From NCBI RefSeq assembly GCF_049195245.1, contig NZ_JBMIRR010000026.1:310001-374000 (forward strand): 64,000 bases of DNA, written 5' to 3'. The notes beneath the pieces were generated by a model. The model was not told the origin of the DNA. It was given only the letters and a program-made list of their open reading frames with translations, and searched no databases. Positions 1 through 9,364 of the stretch are shown here, in pieces. Positions within the stretch are counted from its first letter, which is position 1; each line of letters opens with the position of its first letter. The stretch is from Arenimonas sp049195245 (GTDB taxonomy: Bacteria; Pseudomonadota; Gammaproteobacteria; Xanthomonadales; Xanthomonadaceae). The translations under genes and the position numbers were made by a program.

Positions 1-96
1 GGCCACCGGATCCATCGCTGAAAAGGCTCGGTCAGCGGCGGCCAGCGCCTCCGGGTGCCAGCGTGCCTTCAGTTCGGCGGTGGTGCTTGCCGTCAA
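1..96 (-). CDS. N-terminal fragment of an unrecognised protein, cut by the window edge
   Basis: An open frame of 32 codons starts at a TTG at 96-94 and runs off the left edge, beginning MTASTTAELKARWH. The TTG overlaps the TGA stop of the upstream serine hydrolase gene as TTGA, and a GAGGAG ribosome site lies at 103-108, six bases before the start. Overlap and ribosome site together argue for a translationally coupled gene in the same operon. The visible residues are too few to name a family. The pattern of charged residues faintly recalls the N-terminus of PAPS reductases, but that is a guess. Confidence 0.55.
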   Translation of the reverse strand, partial: MTASTTAELKARWHPEALAAADRAFSAMDPVA

Positions 97-1193
97 AGCG
101 TTCTCCTCGGGGGATGCTTGGTCAGCCTCGCGGCGTGCATCGCGCGGATGATGCGGTAGAGGTTGCCGTCGACGAAATCGGACGCCTGCTCGGTGTTCAC
201 GCGATGCACCATCACCAGGCCGTGCCTGGGATACACGCCCAGCATGTGGACGCCGACACCGGTGTGGTAGAACGACGGCCGCTCTTCGCCTGGCCCCGGC
301 ACCAGCACGTTCCAGAGTTGGCCGTAGGCCAGGCCGTACTCCGGTTCGATCATCGAGATCGGGCGCAGGCTGTCGTCCAGCCACTGCGACTGCAGCAGTT
401 GGCGGCCCTGCCAGCGCCCGTGGTCGAGGTAGAGCTGGCCGAACAGTGCGAGGTCGTGCGCGCTCAGGCGGAAGTGGTAGGCGCCGTAGCGCGACTTTTC
501 CGGCTCCAGGCGGCGGAAGCCGTCGGCGACTTCGGGCGGCGGCTGGCTGTCGTCGGTCCAGGCGTAGATGCGGGCCTGGTAGTCGAGCATGCCCAGCGGC
601 GCGGCGATGTCGGCCAGGAAGGCTTCGTGGATGCCGCGGCCGGTGCAGCGCCGGTAGACCTCGCCCACGGCGTTGAAGTCCCAGTTGTTGTAGTAGAAGT
701 ACTCGCCTGGCGCGTGGCTGCCGCGCGCGGGGCGCTGGGACTGCATGCCTTCGCTCTCGGCCGCGGCGGGGTGGTAGATGCCGCTGCGTGACTGGAACAG
801 CTGGCGCAGCGTGGCGGACTTCTCTTGCGCCGTCAGGCCGGGCGGGCGTTCGTCCAGGCCGAGTTCGGCCACGGTGCTGTCGCCGTTGAAGCAGGCGTTG
901 CCTTTCTCCAGCTCAACGCCCACCAGGGCATGCAGCAGCGGCTTGCGGATGGAGTGCACCAGGCGCTTGCGGCGGATGTCGCCCCATTCGAAGAACACCT
1001 TGCCCTCGTGCAGCAGCAGCATGGATTCCGAACCGGACTCCGTCAGCAGCTGTTCCAGCGCTTTCAGGCCTTCGTCGGAATAGCCGGCCTGCGCTGGCGC
1101 GATGCGTTCAAAGGCGTCAGCTGCCGTGGCCGGCATCGCGTGCAGCAGGCAGTTCAGGAAGAACGCAAGAACCAGGGCCGGAACCCATCGCAT
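93..1193 (-). CDS. Exported serine hydrolase of the class C beta-lactamase / penicillin-binding fold
   Basis: This 366-residue protein begins with a signal peptide (hydrophobic residues 4-19, cleavage likely near ATAA). It shows the three signatures of the serine beta-lactamase-like superfamily: an SxxK motif SIRK at 81-84 carrying the nucleophile, a YxN-type motif YYN at 167-169, and a late HTG triad in place of KTG. The family includes esterases, D-aminopeptidases and true beta-lactamases. The substrate cannot be read from sequence, and drug resistance should not be assumed. The ATG is preceded by AGAGGA at good spacing. Its stop overlaps the start of the next gene, so the two are probably co-transcribed. 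Confidence 0.85.
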   Translation of the reverse strand: MRWVPALVLAFFLNCLLHAMPATAADAFERIAPAQAGYSDEGLKALEQLLTESGSESMLLLHEGKVFFEWGDIRRKRLVHSIRKPLLHALVGVELEKGNACFNGDSTVAELGLDERPPGLTAQEKSATLRQLFQSRSGIYHPAAAESEGMQSQRPARGSHAPGEYFYYNNWDFNAVGEVYRRCTGRGIHEAFLADIAAPLGMLDYQARIYAWTDDSQPPPEVADGFRRLEPEKSRYGAYHFRLSAHDLALFGQLYLDHGRWQGRQLLQSQWLDDSLRPISMIEPEYGLAYGQLWNVLVPGPGEERPSFYHTGVGVHMLGVYPRHGLVMVHRVNTEQASDFVDGNLYRIIRAMHAARLTKHPPRRTL

Positions 1194-1470
1194 GCTCGTG
1201 TCCTCTTTCAGGCCGCGCCGGCGCAGGCCGGCGGCAGGGCAGCCACACTATGCCATCGCCGGGCGGCTGGTCCCGGAGCGCTGGACCCGCTGGACGCGCT
1301 TCGAACGGCCCGCAGGCCGGCAATCCGGCGTAATGCCTTCTCATTCTGCCCGGCGCCGACGCGGTGGCGCAGGCGGTAGAGCCCATGCAACGCGGCGCAG
1401 GCATTGGCACATGTATTGCACCTTGTTCTCGAACGCCGGGCATCCCCGGCTACAGACAGGAGCAAGTCAA
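1194..1470. other. Intergenic region between divergent genes
   Basis: These 277 bases hold the ribosome site of the serine hydrolase at the left end and a sigma-54-type promoter at 1405-1420, plus an AGGAG site, at the right end. I see no further gene or repeat here. Confidence 0.5.
1405..1420 (+). promoter_or_regulatory. Sigma-54 (RpoN) promoter for the small gene at 1471
   Basis: The sequence TGGCACATGTATTGCA matches the RpoN consensus TGGCACGNNNNTTGCW at all but one specified position. The essential GG (1406-1407) and GC (1418-1419) are exactly ten bases apart. The expected start of transcription is near 1430, about 40 bases before the ATG at 1471, a normal leader length. No enhancer dyad was recognised upstream. 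The call is from consensus matching only. Confidence 0.7.
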
Positions 1471-1797
1471 ATGGGCGGCAAACATCACGACACACAGCGA
1501 AATTCCTCCGCGGGCCGGAAGCCGGCGACCCGGGACGACAGCCACTCGCCCAGGTAGGGCAGCACCACCGCCAACGGCGGCTACGCCGAGAAACACGGCC
1601 CGCGCGTGGACGGCGACGGCTGGGGCGAAGCGAATACCGGCCAGACCGGCAGCGACGGCGCCTCGGAGTCGGACGGCCACAAGGCCGGTGAGCGCAGCTT
1701 CGACGATGGCGTCGCCGACACGCCCGCGGACAAGGCCGCGCCTGCGTCCAAGCCGCGCGAGCCGGGCAAGAAGGAATCCACGAAGCCTGCCAAGTAG
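1471..1797 (+). pseudogene. Small hydrophilic protein gene interrupted by one in-frame TAG
   Basis: An ATG at 1471 follows AGGAG (1458-1462) at eight bases. The frame reads 28 codons, MGGKHHDTQRNSSAG and onward, to a TAG at 1555-1557, then stays open in the same frame for 79 codons to a second TAG at 1795. The second part is rich in G, D, E, K and S and has no hydrophobic core, so the product would be a disordered, soluble protein of about 108 residues. The amber codon reads as CAG with one C-to-T change. It may be a nonsense mutation, a sequencing error or a readthrough site. The family is not recognised. A sigma-54 promoter precedes it. Confidence 0.55.
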
Positions 1798-1856
1798 GAC
1801 GATCGTTCGGACCGCTGCGGCCCGCTTTGATCCCGGTTTGTGGGTTCGCCAGTGGC

Positions 1857-2975
1857 TCAGCCCACGAACCGCCGCAACGGCGTATGCCTCACGAAAACCT
1901 GATACGTCAGCAGGCACAGCCCCAGCGTCGCACCCAGTCCCACCACGAACTTCAGCGGCCACGCCCAGTCCCGGTCCATCAGCAGGTACTGGATCGCGAA
2001 CAGCAGCGGCAGGTGCAGCAGGTAGGTCCAGTACGCGCTTTGCGCCAGGTAGCGCATCACCGCGCTGGGCCGGTCCAGCAGGCGCTGCCCGGCCCACAGG
2101 CACAGCAGCGTGCCCCACACGCCGAGACAAGCCTCCAGCGCGGCCAGTGGCCACGACGCGGAGGCGTACGCCGCCGCGGCGTCCCGCTGCTTCATGCCCC
2201 ACAGGAAAGCGACGTAGGCCACACCACACGCCAGCGCCAGCCACGGCACGAAGGGCCGCAGGGTCTGCAGCCAGTCCGCCCGCGCGTGCACGCCGGTGCC
2301 CAGCGCGAAGAACGCACCGTAGTAAACGAGGGCCCAGAACTGCGGCAGCACGCTTTCCGGCGCGGGATGCGGCGCGGTGACCGAGGCCAGTGCTGGCACC
2401 AGCAGCAGCGGCAGGCCCAGCAGGATCCACAGCGGGCTGCGCAGCAGCAGCGCATCCAGCCACCGTCCCGCCTCCAGCGTGCGCGCCACCCAGTGCAGCA
2501 GCGCGAACAGCAGCAGGTAGTACAGGAACCACAGGTGCGCCGTGCCCAGCGGCGCATCGGGCGCATCGGGCATGGCCAGCCACTGGCGCACCATCGCCAG
2601 CAGCGGCGACGGGTGCTGGACGTTTTCGGCCGCCCACACCACGCCGGCCGACAGCGATAGCCACACCAGCGGCCACGCCACCAGGAAGGGCAGCAGGATG
2701 CGCCGCACCCGCTGCCGCGCCAGCGCCGCGCCGCCGCGCCGCGCGATCACCCAGGCCGCGAAGAAACCCGCCACCAGGAAGAACAGCGGCATGCGCACCA
2801 GGTGCAGCGCCCAGGCGACCCCATCCACCGCCGGCGACATCTGCCGGTCGGCGGTGGGAAAGATGGGATGCATCAGCGGGCTGTAGGCCAGCATCGCGTG
2901 GAAGGCCACGCCCGCCAGCATCGCCAGCGCGCGCAGGTGATCCATGTAGTGCAGCCGCTCGCTGGCGTCCTGCAT
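1857..2975 (-). CDS. Membrane acyltransferase family 3 (OpgC-like)
   Basis: The 372-residue protein opens with an early histidine in a hydrophobic stretch (HYMDHLRALAMLAGVAFHAM), typical of acyltransferase family 3. About ten membrane helices follow and run to the C-terminus, as in OpgC (MdoC). Family members move acyl groups onto carbohydrates such as periplasmic glucans, LPS or exopolysaccharide. The acceptor here is unknown. The gene starts ten bases after the ABC permease stop, so it is probably the last gene of the GntR-ABC operon. That may link the exporter to envelope glycan modification, which is inference. Confidence 0.8.
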   Translation of the reverse strand: MQDASERLHYMDHLRALAMLAGVAFHAMLAYSPLMHPIFPTADRQMSPAVDGVAWALHLVRMPLFFLVAGFFAAWVIARRGGAALARQRVRRILLPFLVAWPLVWLSLSAGVVWAAENVQHPSPLLAMVRQWLAMPDAPDAPLGTAHLWFLYYLLLFALLHWVARTLEAGRWLDALLLRSPLWILLGLPLLLVPALASVTAPHPAPESVLPQFWALVYYGAFFALGTGVHARADWLQTLRPFVPWLALACGVAYVAFLWGMKQRDAAAAYASASWPLAALEACLGVWGTLLCLWAGQRLLDRPSAVMRYLAQSAYWTYLLHLPLLFAIQYLLMDRDWAWPLKFVVGLGATLGLCLLTYQVFVRHTPLRRFVG

Positions 2976-2985
2976 CGCGGTGGCT

Positions 2986-3659
2986 TCAGTAGAACGCGGG
3001 CTTGCGCGCGTGCACCCAGGCGGTGGCGGCCAGCACCACCGCGCTGAGCACCACCAGCACCGCCAGCAGCCCGGTCGCTTCCGGGGTCCACACGATCGCG
3101 TCGCGGGCCACGTGGGTGCTGATGCCCGGCACCTGGCCCAGGCCCATGATGTAGGGGTTCAGCAGCACCATGGTGCCGATCATGGTGAACGTCACCCAGC
3201 CTTCCGACTCCACCGACATGGCCACGGCCAGCGACACGCTGAAGGCGAACAGCACGTAGCCGAAGATCAGCAGCGCATACACGAACAGCCCGTCGGGCAG
3301 CGGCGTCATCAGCACCACCGCCACCGTGCCGCCCGCGATCAGCAGGAAGGGCACCGCGAAGGTGAGCAGGTTGCCGGCCAGCTTGGCCACGGTGAAGTCC
3401 AGCGGCGACACCGGCAGACTCATCACGAAGGCCAGGGTCTTTTCCTTGCGCTCGGTGACCAGCGAGGTGGCGATGGAAAAACACGCCACCGACACCATCA
3501 CGATCAGCAGCATCAGCGAGCCCACGTAGAAGGCCCAGGGCCTGGCCAGGCCCAGGAAGGCCAGGGCCACGATGCCGGCCAGCACGTACAGCGCCAGCTG
3601 TTTCTGGAACAGCTGCCAGTCCTTGGCCACCAGCAGCTTGATCACGGGAAGGTTCAGGC

Positions 3660-3663
<4 letters not shown>
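2986..3663 (-). CDS. ABC transporter permease, six-helix type
   Basis: This 225-residue integral membrane protein starts MSLNLPVIKLLVAKDW and shows about six hydrophobic helices, the size of ABC-2 type permeases of the YtrC/YtrD or CcmB class. Its ATG overlaps the TGA of the ATPase gene (ATGA at 3660-3663), so the two are translationally coupled and almost certainly form one transporter. A longer open frame exists upstream, but it lies antisense to nothing and within the ATPase gene, so the overlap start was chosen. The substrate is unknown. Transporters regulated by YtrA-type proteins often export envelope-active compounds. Confidence 0.85.
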
Positions 3664-4540
<877 letters not shown>

Positions 4541-4544
<4 letters not shown>

Positions 4545-4951
4545 GGCGTGTTTCCTTTCGGAGTGTCCGGGGTGGCGGAAGGCGCCGGGTCGGCGGCGTC
4601 ATCGATCAGGCGGTGCAGCTGCGCGCGGTCCAGGCCCAGGCGGGCGGCGCTGGCCAGCACCGCGGCCAGCTGCTGCTGCAGTTCCAGGTGCATCAGGGCG
4701 CTGGGCAGGTCGCTGCGTTCGGCCACCACCGAGCCCTTGCCCTGGCGGGTGGCGATGACGCCGGCGCGCTCGAGCTCTTCGTAGGCCCGGCGCACCGTGA
4801 TCACGCTGACGCGGCTGGCCGCGGCCAGCTCACGGATCGAGGGCAGGGCCTGGCCGGCCGCCCAGTCGCCGGCCATCACCTTGGCGGTGATCTGGTCGAC
4901 GATCTGCTGGTACATCGGCCGGGGGTCGCCGGTCGACAGGAACAGGTCCAT
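4541..4951 (-). CDS. GntR-family transcriptional regulator, YtrA type
   Basis: The 136-residue protein has an N-terminal winged helix-turn-helix (PMYQQIVDQI through VSVITVRRAYEELERAGVI, then the wing at RQGKGSVV) and only a short C-terminal helix region. That is the YtrA subfamily layout, which lacks a large effector domain. YtrA regulators usually repress the ABC operon they head, and this gene overlaps the ATPase start by four bases. The ATG at 4951 was chosen because it fits the family N-terminus. A start at 4987 would add 12 residues but lies inside the repeat cluster at 4962-4993. Confidence 0.88.
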
Positions 4952-4961
4952 GCCGGGGCTG

Positions 4962-4993
4962 CTGTGCTTATTGGATATGCACAGCATGCACAG
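4962..4993 (-). promoter_or_regulatory. Candidate operator of the GntR regulator
   Basis: Just upstream of the GntR start are two direct copies of ATGCACAG (4977-4984 and 4986-4993), nine bases apart, and an inverted CTGTGC at 4962-4967. The cluster could be an autoregulatory operator. The assignment is by position and symmetry only. Confidence 0.4.
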
Positions 4994-5029
4994 TCATGGA
5001 GCCGGATGCAAGTCCCTCGACTCTGCGGG

Positions 5030-6079
5030 TTAGGACGGGTCCGGTGCCGGCTCAGGCTCGTCGGGCACCGGAATCAACAGGGTGAACACGGTATGCCCCG
5101 GCCGCGAGCGGTAGCTGAGCGAGCCGCGGTGTTCGCGTGCCACCTGCTGGGCCAGCGGCAGGCCCAGGCCACTGCCTTCCGCGCGGCCGCTGACCAGCGG
5201 CAGGAAGATGCGTTCGGCCAGGTCCTCGGGCACGCCGCGGCCGTCGTCGGCGATCTCCACCCGCACGACGAGTTTGTGCGCGGCGTCGCCGATCAGCAGG
5301 TGGTGCTCGGCGCGGGTGCGCAGCTGCACCGTGGTGGCGCCGGATTCGAGCGCGTTGCGCACCAGGTTCCAGAGCGCCTGCGACAGCCGGTCGGCATCGC
5401 CGGGGAATTCGGGCAGCGAGGGATCGAAGTCGCGCGCGATGCGGATCGCCCAGCCGGCCTCGGCCTCGGCCAGCTGGCGCACGCGCTCTAGCACGGCATG
5501 GATGTTGGTGGCGCTGAAGTCGCGCGGGGGCGCCGGGTTGAGCAGGCGATCGACCAGGGCCGCCAGGCGGTCCACCTCGCTGCCGATCAGGTCCACCAGT
5601 TCGCGCGCGTCGTCGCCCTCGACACGGCGGCCCAGCAGCTGCGCCGCACCCTTCAGGCCGGCCAGCGGATTGCGGATCTCGTGCGCCAGGCCCTTGAGCG
5701 CGGCCGACAGCGCGGCCGGCAGCGCGGTGGCCGGATCTTCGCCGGGGAATTCTTCGGCCGGGTGCGCTTCGATGCGCAGCCCGCCGGCCTCATCGCGCGC
5801 CAGCCACAGGTCGGCGAAGCGGTCGGCGTTGCCGGGGAAGGCCAGGCGTGCGCGGCGCACGCGCATGGCGTCACCGGTGTCCGAAAGCCGCGGCAGCAGG
5901 CTGGCCAGCCGGCCCGCTTCGGCATCCAGGTCGGTCAGCGGCTGGCCCAGCAGGCGGCGAGCGCTGACGCCCAGCCAGCTGGCGAAGGCGGGATTGCAGC
6001 CCAGCAGCAGGCCGTCGGCATCGGCCCAGGCCAGGGGCGTGGCCAAGGTGTCGGCGGTCGGCGGCACGGGTTCGGTCAT
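5030..6079 (-). CDS. ntrB: Nitrogen regulation sensor histidine kinase NtrB (GlnL)
   Basis: The 349-residue protein lacks membrane helices. An N-terminal PAS-like domain (15-115) is followed by the phosphorylation box LAHEIRNPLAGLKGAAQLL with His133, then an ATPase domain with an N box (LWNLVRNALES), a G1 box (DDGRGVP) and a G2 box (GSGLGLPLA). The H-box wording is characteristic of NtrB, which with PII senses nitrogen status and phosphorylates NtrC. Unusually, the ntrC gene that normally follows is not here: the next gene on this strand is the GntR regulator. The partner may lie elsewhere. Confidence 0.88.
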   Translation of the reverse strand: MTEPVPPTADTLATPLAWADADGLLLGCNPAFASWLGVSARRLLGQPLTDLDAEAGRLASLLPRLSDTGDAMRVRRARLAFPGNADRFADLWLARDEAGGLRIEAHPAEEFPGEDPATALPAALSAALKGLAHEIRNPLAGLKGAAQLLGRRVEGDDARELVDLIGSEVDRLAALVDRLLNPAPPRDFSATNIHAVLERVRQLAEAEAGWAIRIARDFDPSLPEFPGDADRLSQALWNLVRNALESGATTVQLRTRAEHHLLIGDAAHKLVVRVEIADDGRGVPEDLAERIFLPLVSGRAEGSGLGLPLAQQVAREHRGSLSYRSRPGHTVFTLLIPVPDEPEPAPDPS

Positions 6080-6114
6080 CGCGCCAGCCTAGCGCAGGCA
6101 CGGGGCGCTCGGCC

Positions 6115-6378
6115 TCAGTCGGGGAATCGCGGGGCGGGGAAATCGAGCGAGGCCAGTGGTTCGGGCAGGTCGTCGGGCAAGGGCACGCCCAAAAAATCCA
6201 GCCAGGCCGGGTCACCCGCCCCACACGGGTCCGGCCTGGCCGGTCGGCAAAACGTCCACGCGGCCAGCAGCGGCGACGGCGCCGGGCGCGGGAAGCGCGG
6301 GTCGCGCACTTCGTGGCAGTCCACGGGCCGCGGTTCGAACTCGAAGGTCTCGCGGCAGCTGTCGTCGTCTGAAATCAC
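6115..6378 (-). CDS. Small acidic protein of unknown function
   Basis: An 87-residue frame starts at GTG (MISDDDSCRETFEF) and ends 35 bases before ntrB. It is rich in Pro, Asp and aromatic residues, has three cysteines and shows no membrane helix. I do not recognise a family. Its orientation and nearness to ntrB suggest one transcript. Other long frames overlap it because of the high GC, so its reality rests on composition and context only. Confidence 0.4.
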   Translation of the reverse strand: MISDDDSCRETFEFEPRPVDCHEVRDPRFPRPAPSPLLAAWTFCRPARPDPCGAGDPAWLDFLGVPLPDDLPEPLASLDFPAPRFPD

Positions 6379-6527
6379 GGCCGTCCGGCATCGTCAGGGT
6401 CGCTGAGCGATAGCAATTTCCAGGCCAGATCGCGCAGGCCGCCGTGGCGCGGGATCGCGCGTGCCAGACGTGGCGCGGGCGTTGCACCGTGCCCGAATTC
6501 GGGTTTATTGCCCGATCCTTCGCGGTC

Positions 6528-7952
6528 TCAGGCCAGCGGCCATTCGACGACGAAGCAGGCGCCGCCGCCGGGGCGGTCTTCGTAGCGCAGCTCGGCGCCC
6601 TGGGCGCGGGCGCGCTGGCGCGCCAGGGCCAGGCCCAGGCCCGTGGCCACCTCGCCCTCGCTGGGCCGCGCCGACAGCGGCGCAAACCGCCGGAACAGCG
6701 CGGGCTGCTCGGACGCGGGCACGCCCGGGCCGCGGTCCATCACCTCCAGCCGCGCGCGGCCCTGCGAGGCGCGCAGCACGATGTCCACCGCGCTGCCGGC
6801 CGGCGCGTACTTGAGCGCGTTCGACAGCAGGTTGGCCAGCACGTGGCCCACGCCCGTGGGCTGGGCACGCACGCTCAGGCTTTCGTCCAGGGCCAGGTGC
6901 ACCGGCATCTGCCGCTCCTGCGACTGGCGCTGGTGGGCGGCCACGGTGTCGCGCACCAGCGGTGCCAAGACGACCGGGGCCGCCGGCTCGCCGTGGGCTT
7001 CTTCGGCGCCCTGCTCCAGCACCGCCTGCAGGAACAGCAGGCCGGAGTTGGCGGCGCCGCGCGCGGTGCGCGTGAGCTGTTCGCGCGCGTCGGCGCGGTC
7101 GGCCGTTTCCAGCAGGTCCAGGCCGAACAGGATGTTGCCGAAGTGCTGGCGCAGGTCGTGCGCGATCAGGTCCAGGCCTTCCTGGCGTTCGCGCGCGAGC
7201 CGCTGCTGCACGGCCAGCAGCGCGCCCTGCTCGCGCTCGGCGCGCTGGGCCTGCTCCATTTCGGCGCGGGCGCGCTGCGCTTCCTCGGCACGGCGGCGCA
7301 GGCGGCGCAGCGCCAGCAGCACCGCGGCGCCGGCCAGCAGCGCCAGGCCGTTGGCACCCAGCACGGTGATGCGGTTCTGCCGGATCATCTGCGTGCGCTG
7401 CTCGCTGCGCTGGGCCAGCAGCTGCTTCTCGCTGTCGGCCATGTCTTCCAGCAGCACGCGCATGGACTCGGCGTTGTTGCTGGGCGGCGCGCCGTCGAAT
7501 TCGGTTTCCATCTGCGCCTGCGCGGCCGGGTCGCCGGCCTCGGCGCGCTGCTTGATCGCGATCACTTCGTCGGCGCGGCGCACGCGCGCACGGTGCAGGT
7601 CCTCGATGCGGTCCAGTCGCGCGCGCTGGGCGGCGTTGTCGCCCACCAGCGCGTGCAGCTGCTGGTGCGCCTGCTCCATTTCCACCAGGGTGCGGCGGAA
7701 GGTGGCCAGGCTTTCGGGATCGCCGCTGAGCAGGTAGCGCAGGATCGAACTGTCGCGATCGCCCAGCACGCCCCAGTAGCGGTTCACCTGTTCCAGCACG
7801 CGCTGGGTGTGGCTGACCGACGCGATGGAATCGGCCAGGCGCTGGGTGGTGCGCAGCGAATAGATGGAACTGCCCAGCGCGATGGCCAGGGCCAGCGCCG
7901 ACAGCAGGATCAGCCACCCGCGCTGGCGGCTGGCGGCGGCCGGCGTGTTCAC
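6528..7952 (-). CDS. CHASE3-containing sensor histidine kinase, KinB-like partner
   Basis: Starting at GTG 7952, whose bases overlap the stop of the response regulator (GTGA), this gene encodes 474 residues. Helix 1 spans 12-32. A periplasmic helical segment at 33-185 resembles CHASE3 (TQRLADSIASVSHTQRVLE). Helix 2 spans 198-218, a coiled linker follows, then a divergent H-box IAHDLRQHFGNILFGL with His265. The ATPase domain has an N box (NLLSNALKYAP), G1 (DRGPGVP) and G2 (TGLGLALAR). It should phosphorylate the sigma-54 activator encoded just upstream. Longer frames reading through into that gene are artefacts of GC content. Confidence 0.87.
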   Translation of the reverse strand: MNTPAAASRQRGWLILLSALALAIALGSSIYSLRTTQRLADSIASVSHTQRVLEQVNRYWGVLGDRDSSILRYLLSGDPESLATFRRTLVEMEQAHQQLHALVGDNAAQRARLDRIEDLHRARVRRADEVIAIKQRAEAGDPAAQAQMETEFDGAPPSNNAESMRVLLEDMADSEKQLLAQRSEQRTQMIRQNRITVLGANGLALLAGAAVLLALRRLRRRAEEAQRARAEMEQAQRAEREQGALLAVQQRLARERQEGLDLIAHDLRQHFGNILFGLDLLETADRADAREQLTRTARGAANSGLLFLQAVLEQGAEEAHGEPAAPVVLAPLVRDTVAAHQRQSQERQMPVHLALDESLSVRAQPTGVGHVLANLLSNALKYAPAGSAVDIVLRASQGRARLEVMDRGPGVPASEQPALFRRFAPLSARPSEGEVATGLGLALARQRARAQGAELRYEDRPGGGACFVVEWPLA

Positions 7953-9292
7953 AGGCCGTAGAGCTTGCGCTTGCGGTACAGCGTGGACAGGTCCACACCC
8001 AGCGTGCGCGCCGCGGCGTCCAGGGTGTCGCTGGCCGCGAGCACGGCCGCCATGTGCCGGCGCTCGACGTCTTCCAGCGTGGCACCGGTGTCGTACTCGA
8101 CCGGCGCAGCGACCGGTTCGAGCAGCAGCTGCGACGGACCGATGCTGGCTTCGTTGCCCAGGATCACCGCGCGTTCGATCACGTTCTGCAGCTCGCGCAC
8201 GTTGCCTGGCCAGGCATAGCCGCGGATCTTGGCCAGGGCCGCGGGCTGCAGCCGGCGCGCGGGCCGGCCGTGGCGGCGGGCGAAGCGCTGCAGGAAATCC
8301 AGCGCCAGCGGCTCCAGGTCTTCGGGTCGTTCGCGCAGCGGCGGCAGCGTCAGTGCCACCACCTTGAGCCGGTAGTACAGGTCGGCGCGGAAGCGGTTGG
8401 CGGCCACCGCCGCGGCCAGGTCGTGGTTGGTGGCGGCGATGATGCGCACGTCGGCGCGGCGCGTGCCGGGGTCGCCGATGCGCTCGTAGGCCTTGTCCTC
8501 GATGAAGCGCAGCAGCTTGGGCTGCAGCGCCAGCGGGAAATCGCCGATCTCGTCCAGGAACAGCGTGCCGCCGTCGGCGTGGCCCACGCGGCCCACCGTG
8601 CTCTGCGCCGCGCCGGTGAAGGCGCCGCGCGCGTGGCCGAACAGTTCGCTTTCCAGCAGCTCGGGCGACAGCGACGGGCAGTTGACGGTGGCGAACGCGG
8701 CGCCGGCGCGCGCGCTCCAGTCGTGGATGCAGCGCGCCAGCAGGCCCTTGCCGCTGCCGCTTTCGCCCAGCACCAGGATGTTGGCGTCGGTCTGCGCCGC
8801 GCGCCGCGCCGAGGCCAGCAGCGCCTGCATGGCCGGATTGGCCGAGGCGAATTCGCCGCCGCTGTCCTCGCGTTCGCTCTCGAGCGTGGTGACGCGGTCG
8901 ACCAGGCGGCGGGTGTCGAGCTGGCGCGCGACGGCCAGCTGCAGCTGCGCCGCGGAACAAGGCTTGATCAGGTAATCGGCGGCGCCGGCGGCGAGCGCGG
9001 CCACGGCGTCATCCACCCTGGCATGCGCGGTGAGCATCACCACCGGCATGCGCGGCGCCAGCTCGCGCAGGCGCGGCAGCGCCTCGGCGCCGTTGTCCAG
9101 GCCCAGGTTTCGGTCCAGCAGGCACACATGGAACGGCAGGCTGGCGGCCAGCGCCAGGCCCTGCGCCAGCGTGTCGGCCACGGTGACCTGGTGGCCGGCG
9201 GCCTCCAGGCAGTAGCGCAGGTTGTCGAGCAGGTCGCGGTCGTCGTCGATGGCGAGGACGCGGCCAGCGGGAGCGGGACTCGCTTCAGGCAC
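7949..9292 (-). CDS. Sigma-54-dependent response regulator, AlgB-like
   Basis: The 447 residues comprise a receiver domain with phospho-acceptor Asp60, an AAA+ domain with Walker A GESGSGKG (176-183) and the sigma-54 contact loop GAFTGA (223-228), and a C-terminal Fis-type helix-turn-helix (TLDAAARTLGVDLSTLYRKRK). Receiver wording such as RYCLE, TAHARVDDAV and AGAADYLIKPCS is strikingly like Pseudomonas AlgB, the activator paired with the KinB kinase. Here too a membrane kinase follows. The start is GTG at 9292. Targets are unknown. It could serve one of the sigma-54 promoters in the window, though glnA has an NtrC-type site. Confidence 0.88.
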   Translation of the reverse strand: MPEASPAPAGRVLAIDDDRDLLDNLRYCLEAAGHQVTVADTLAQGLALAASLPFHVCLLDRNLGLDNGAEALPRLRELAPRMPVVMLTAHARVDDAVAALAAGAADYLIKPCSAAQLQLAVARQLDTRRLVDRVTTLESEREDSGGEFASANPAMQALLASARRAAQTDANILVLGESGSGKGLLARCIHDWSARAGAAFATVNCPSLSPELLESELFGHARGAFTGAAQSTVGRVGHADGGTLFLDEIGDFPLALQPKLLRFIEDKAYERIGDPGTRRADVRIIAATNHDLAAAVAANRFRADLYYRLKVVALTLPPLRERPEDLEPLALDFLQRFARRHGRPARRLQPAALAKIRGYAWPGNVRELQNVIERAVILGNEASIGPSQLLLEPVAAPVEYDTGATLEDVERRHMAAVLAASDTLDAAARTLGVDLSTLYRKRKLYGL

Positions 9293-9364
9293 GGTCGGGA
9301 TCTCGGGGCGCGGCGCGCGCGGCGCCGCTGCGGGAGGCCAGCATCCTTGAGGCGGGGGCGGGCG

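Noticed and set aside
6528..8960. An 810-codon frame joining the kinase to an upstream Arg/Ala-rich stretch
   Set aside because: The upstream part is the regulator gene read in another frame; the GTGA overlap at 7949-7952 gives the real kinase start.
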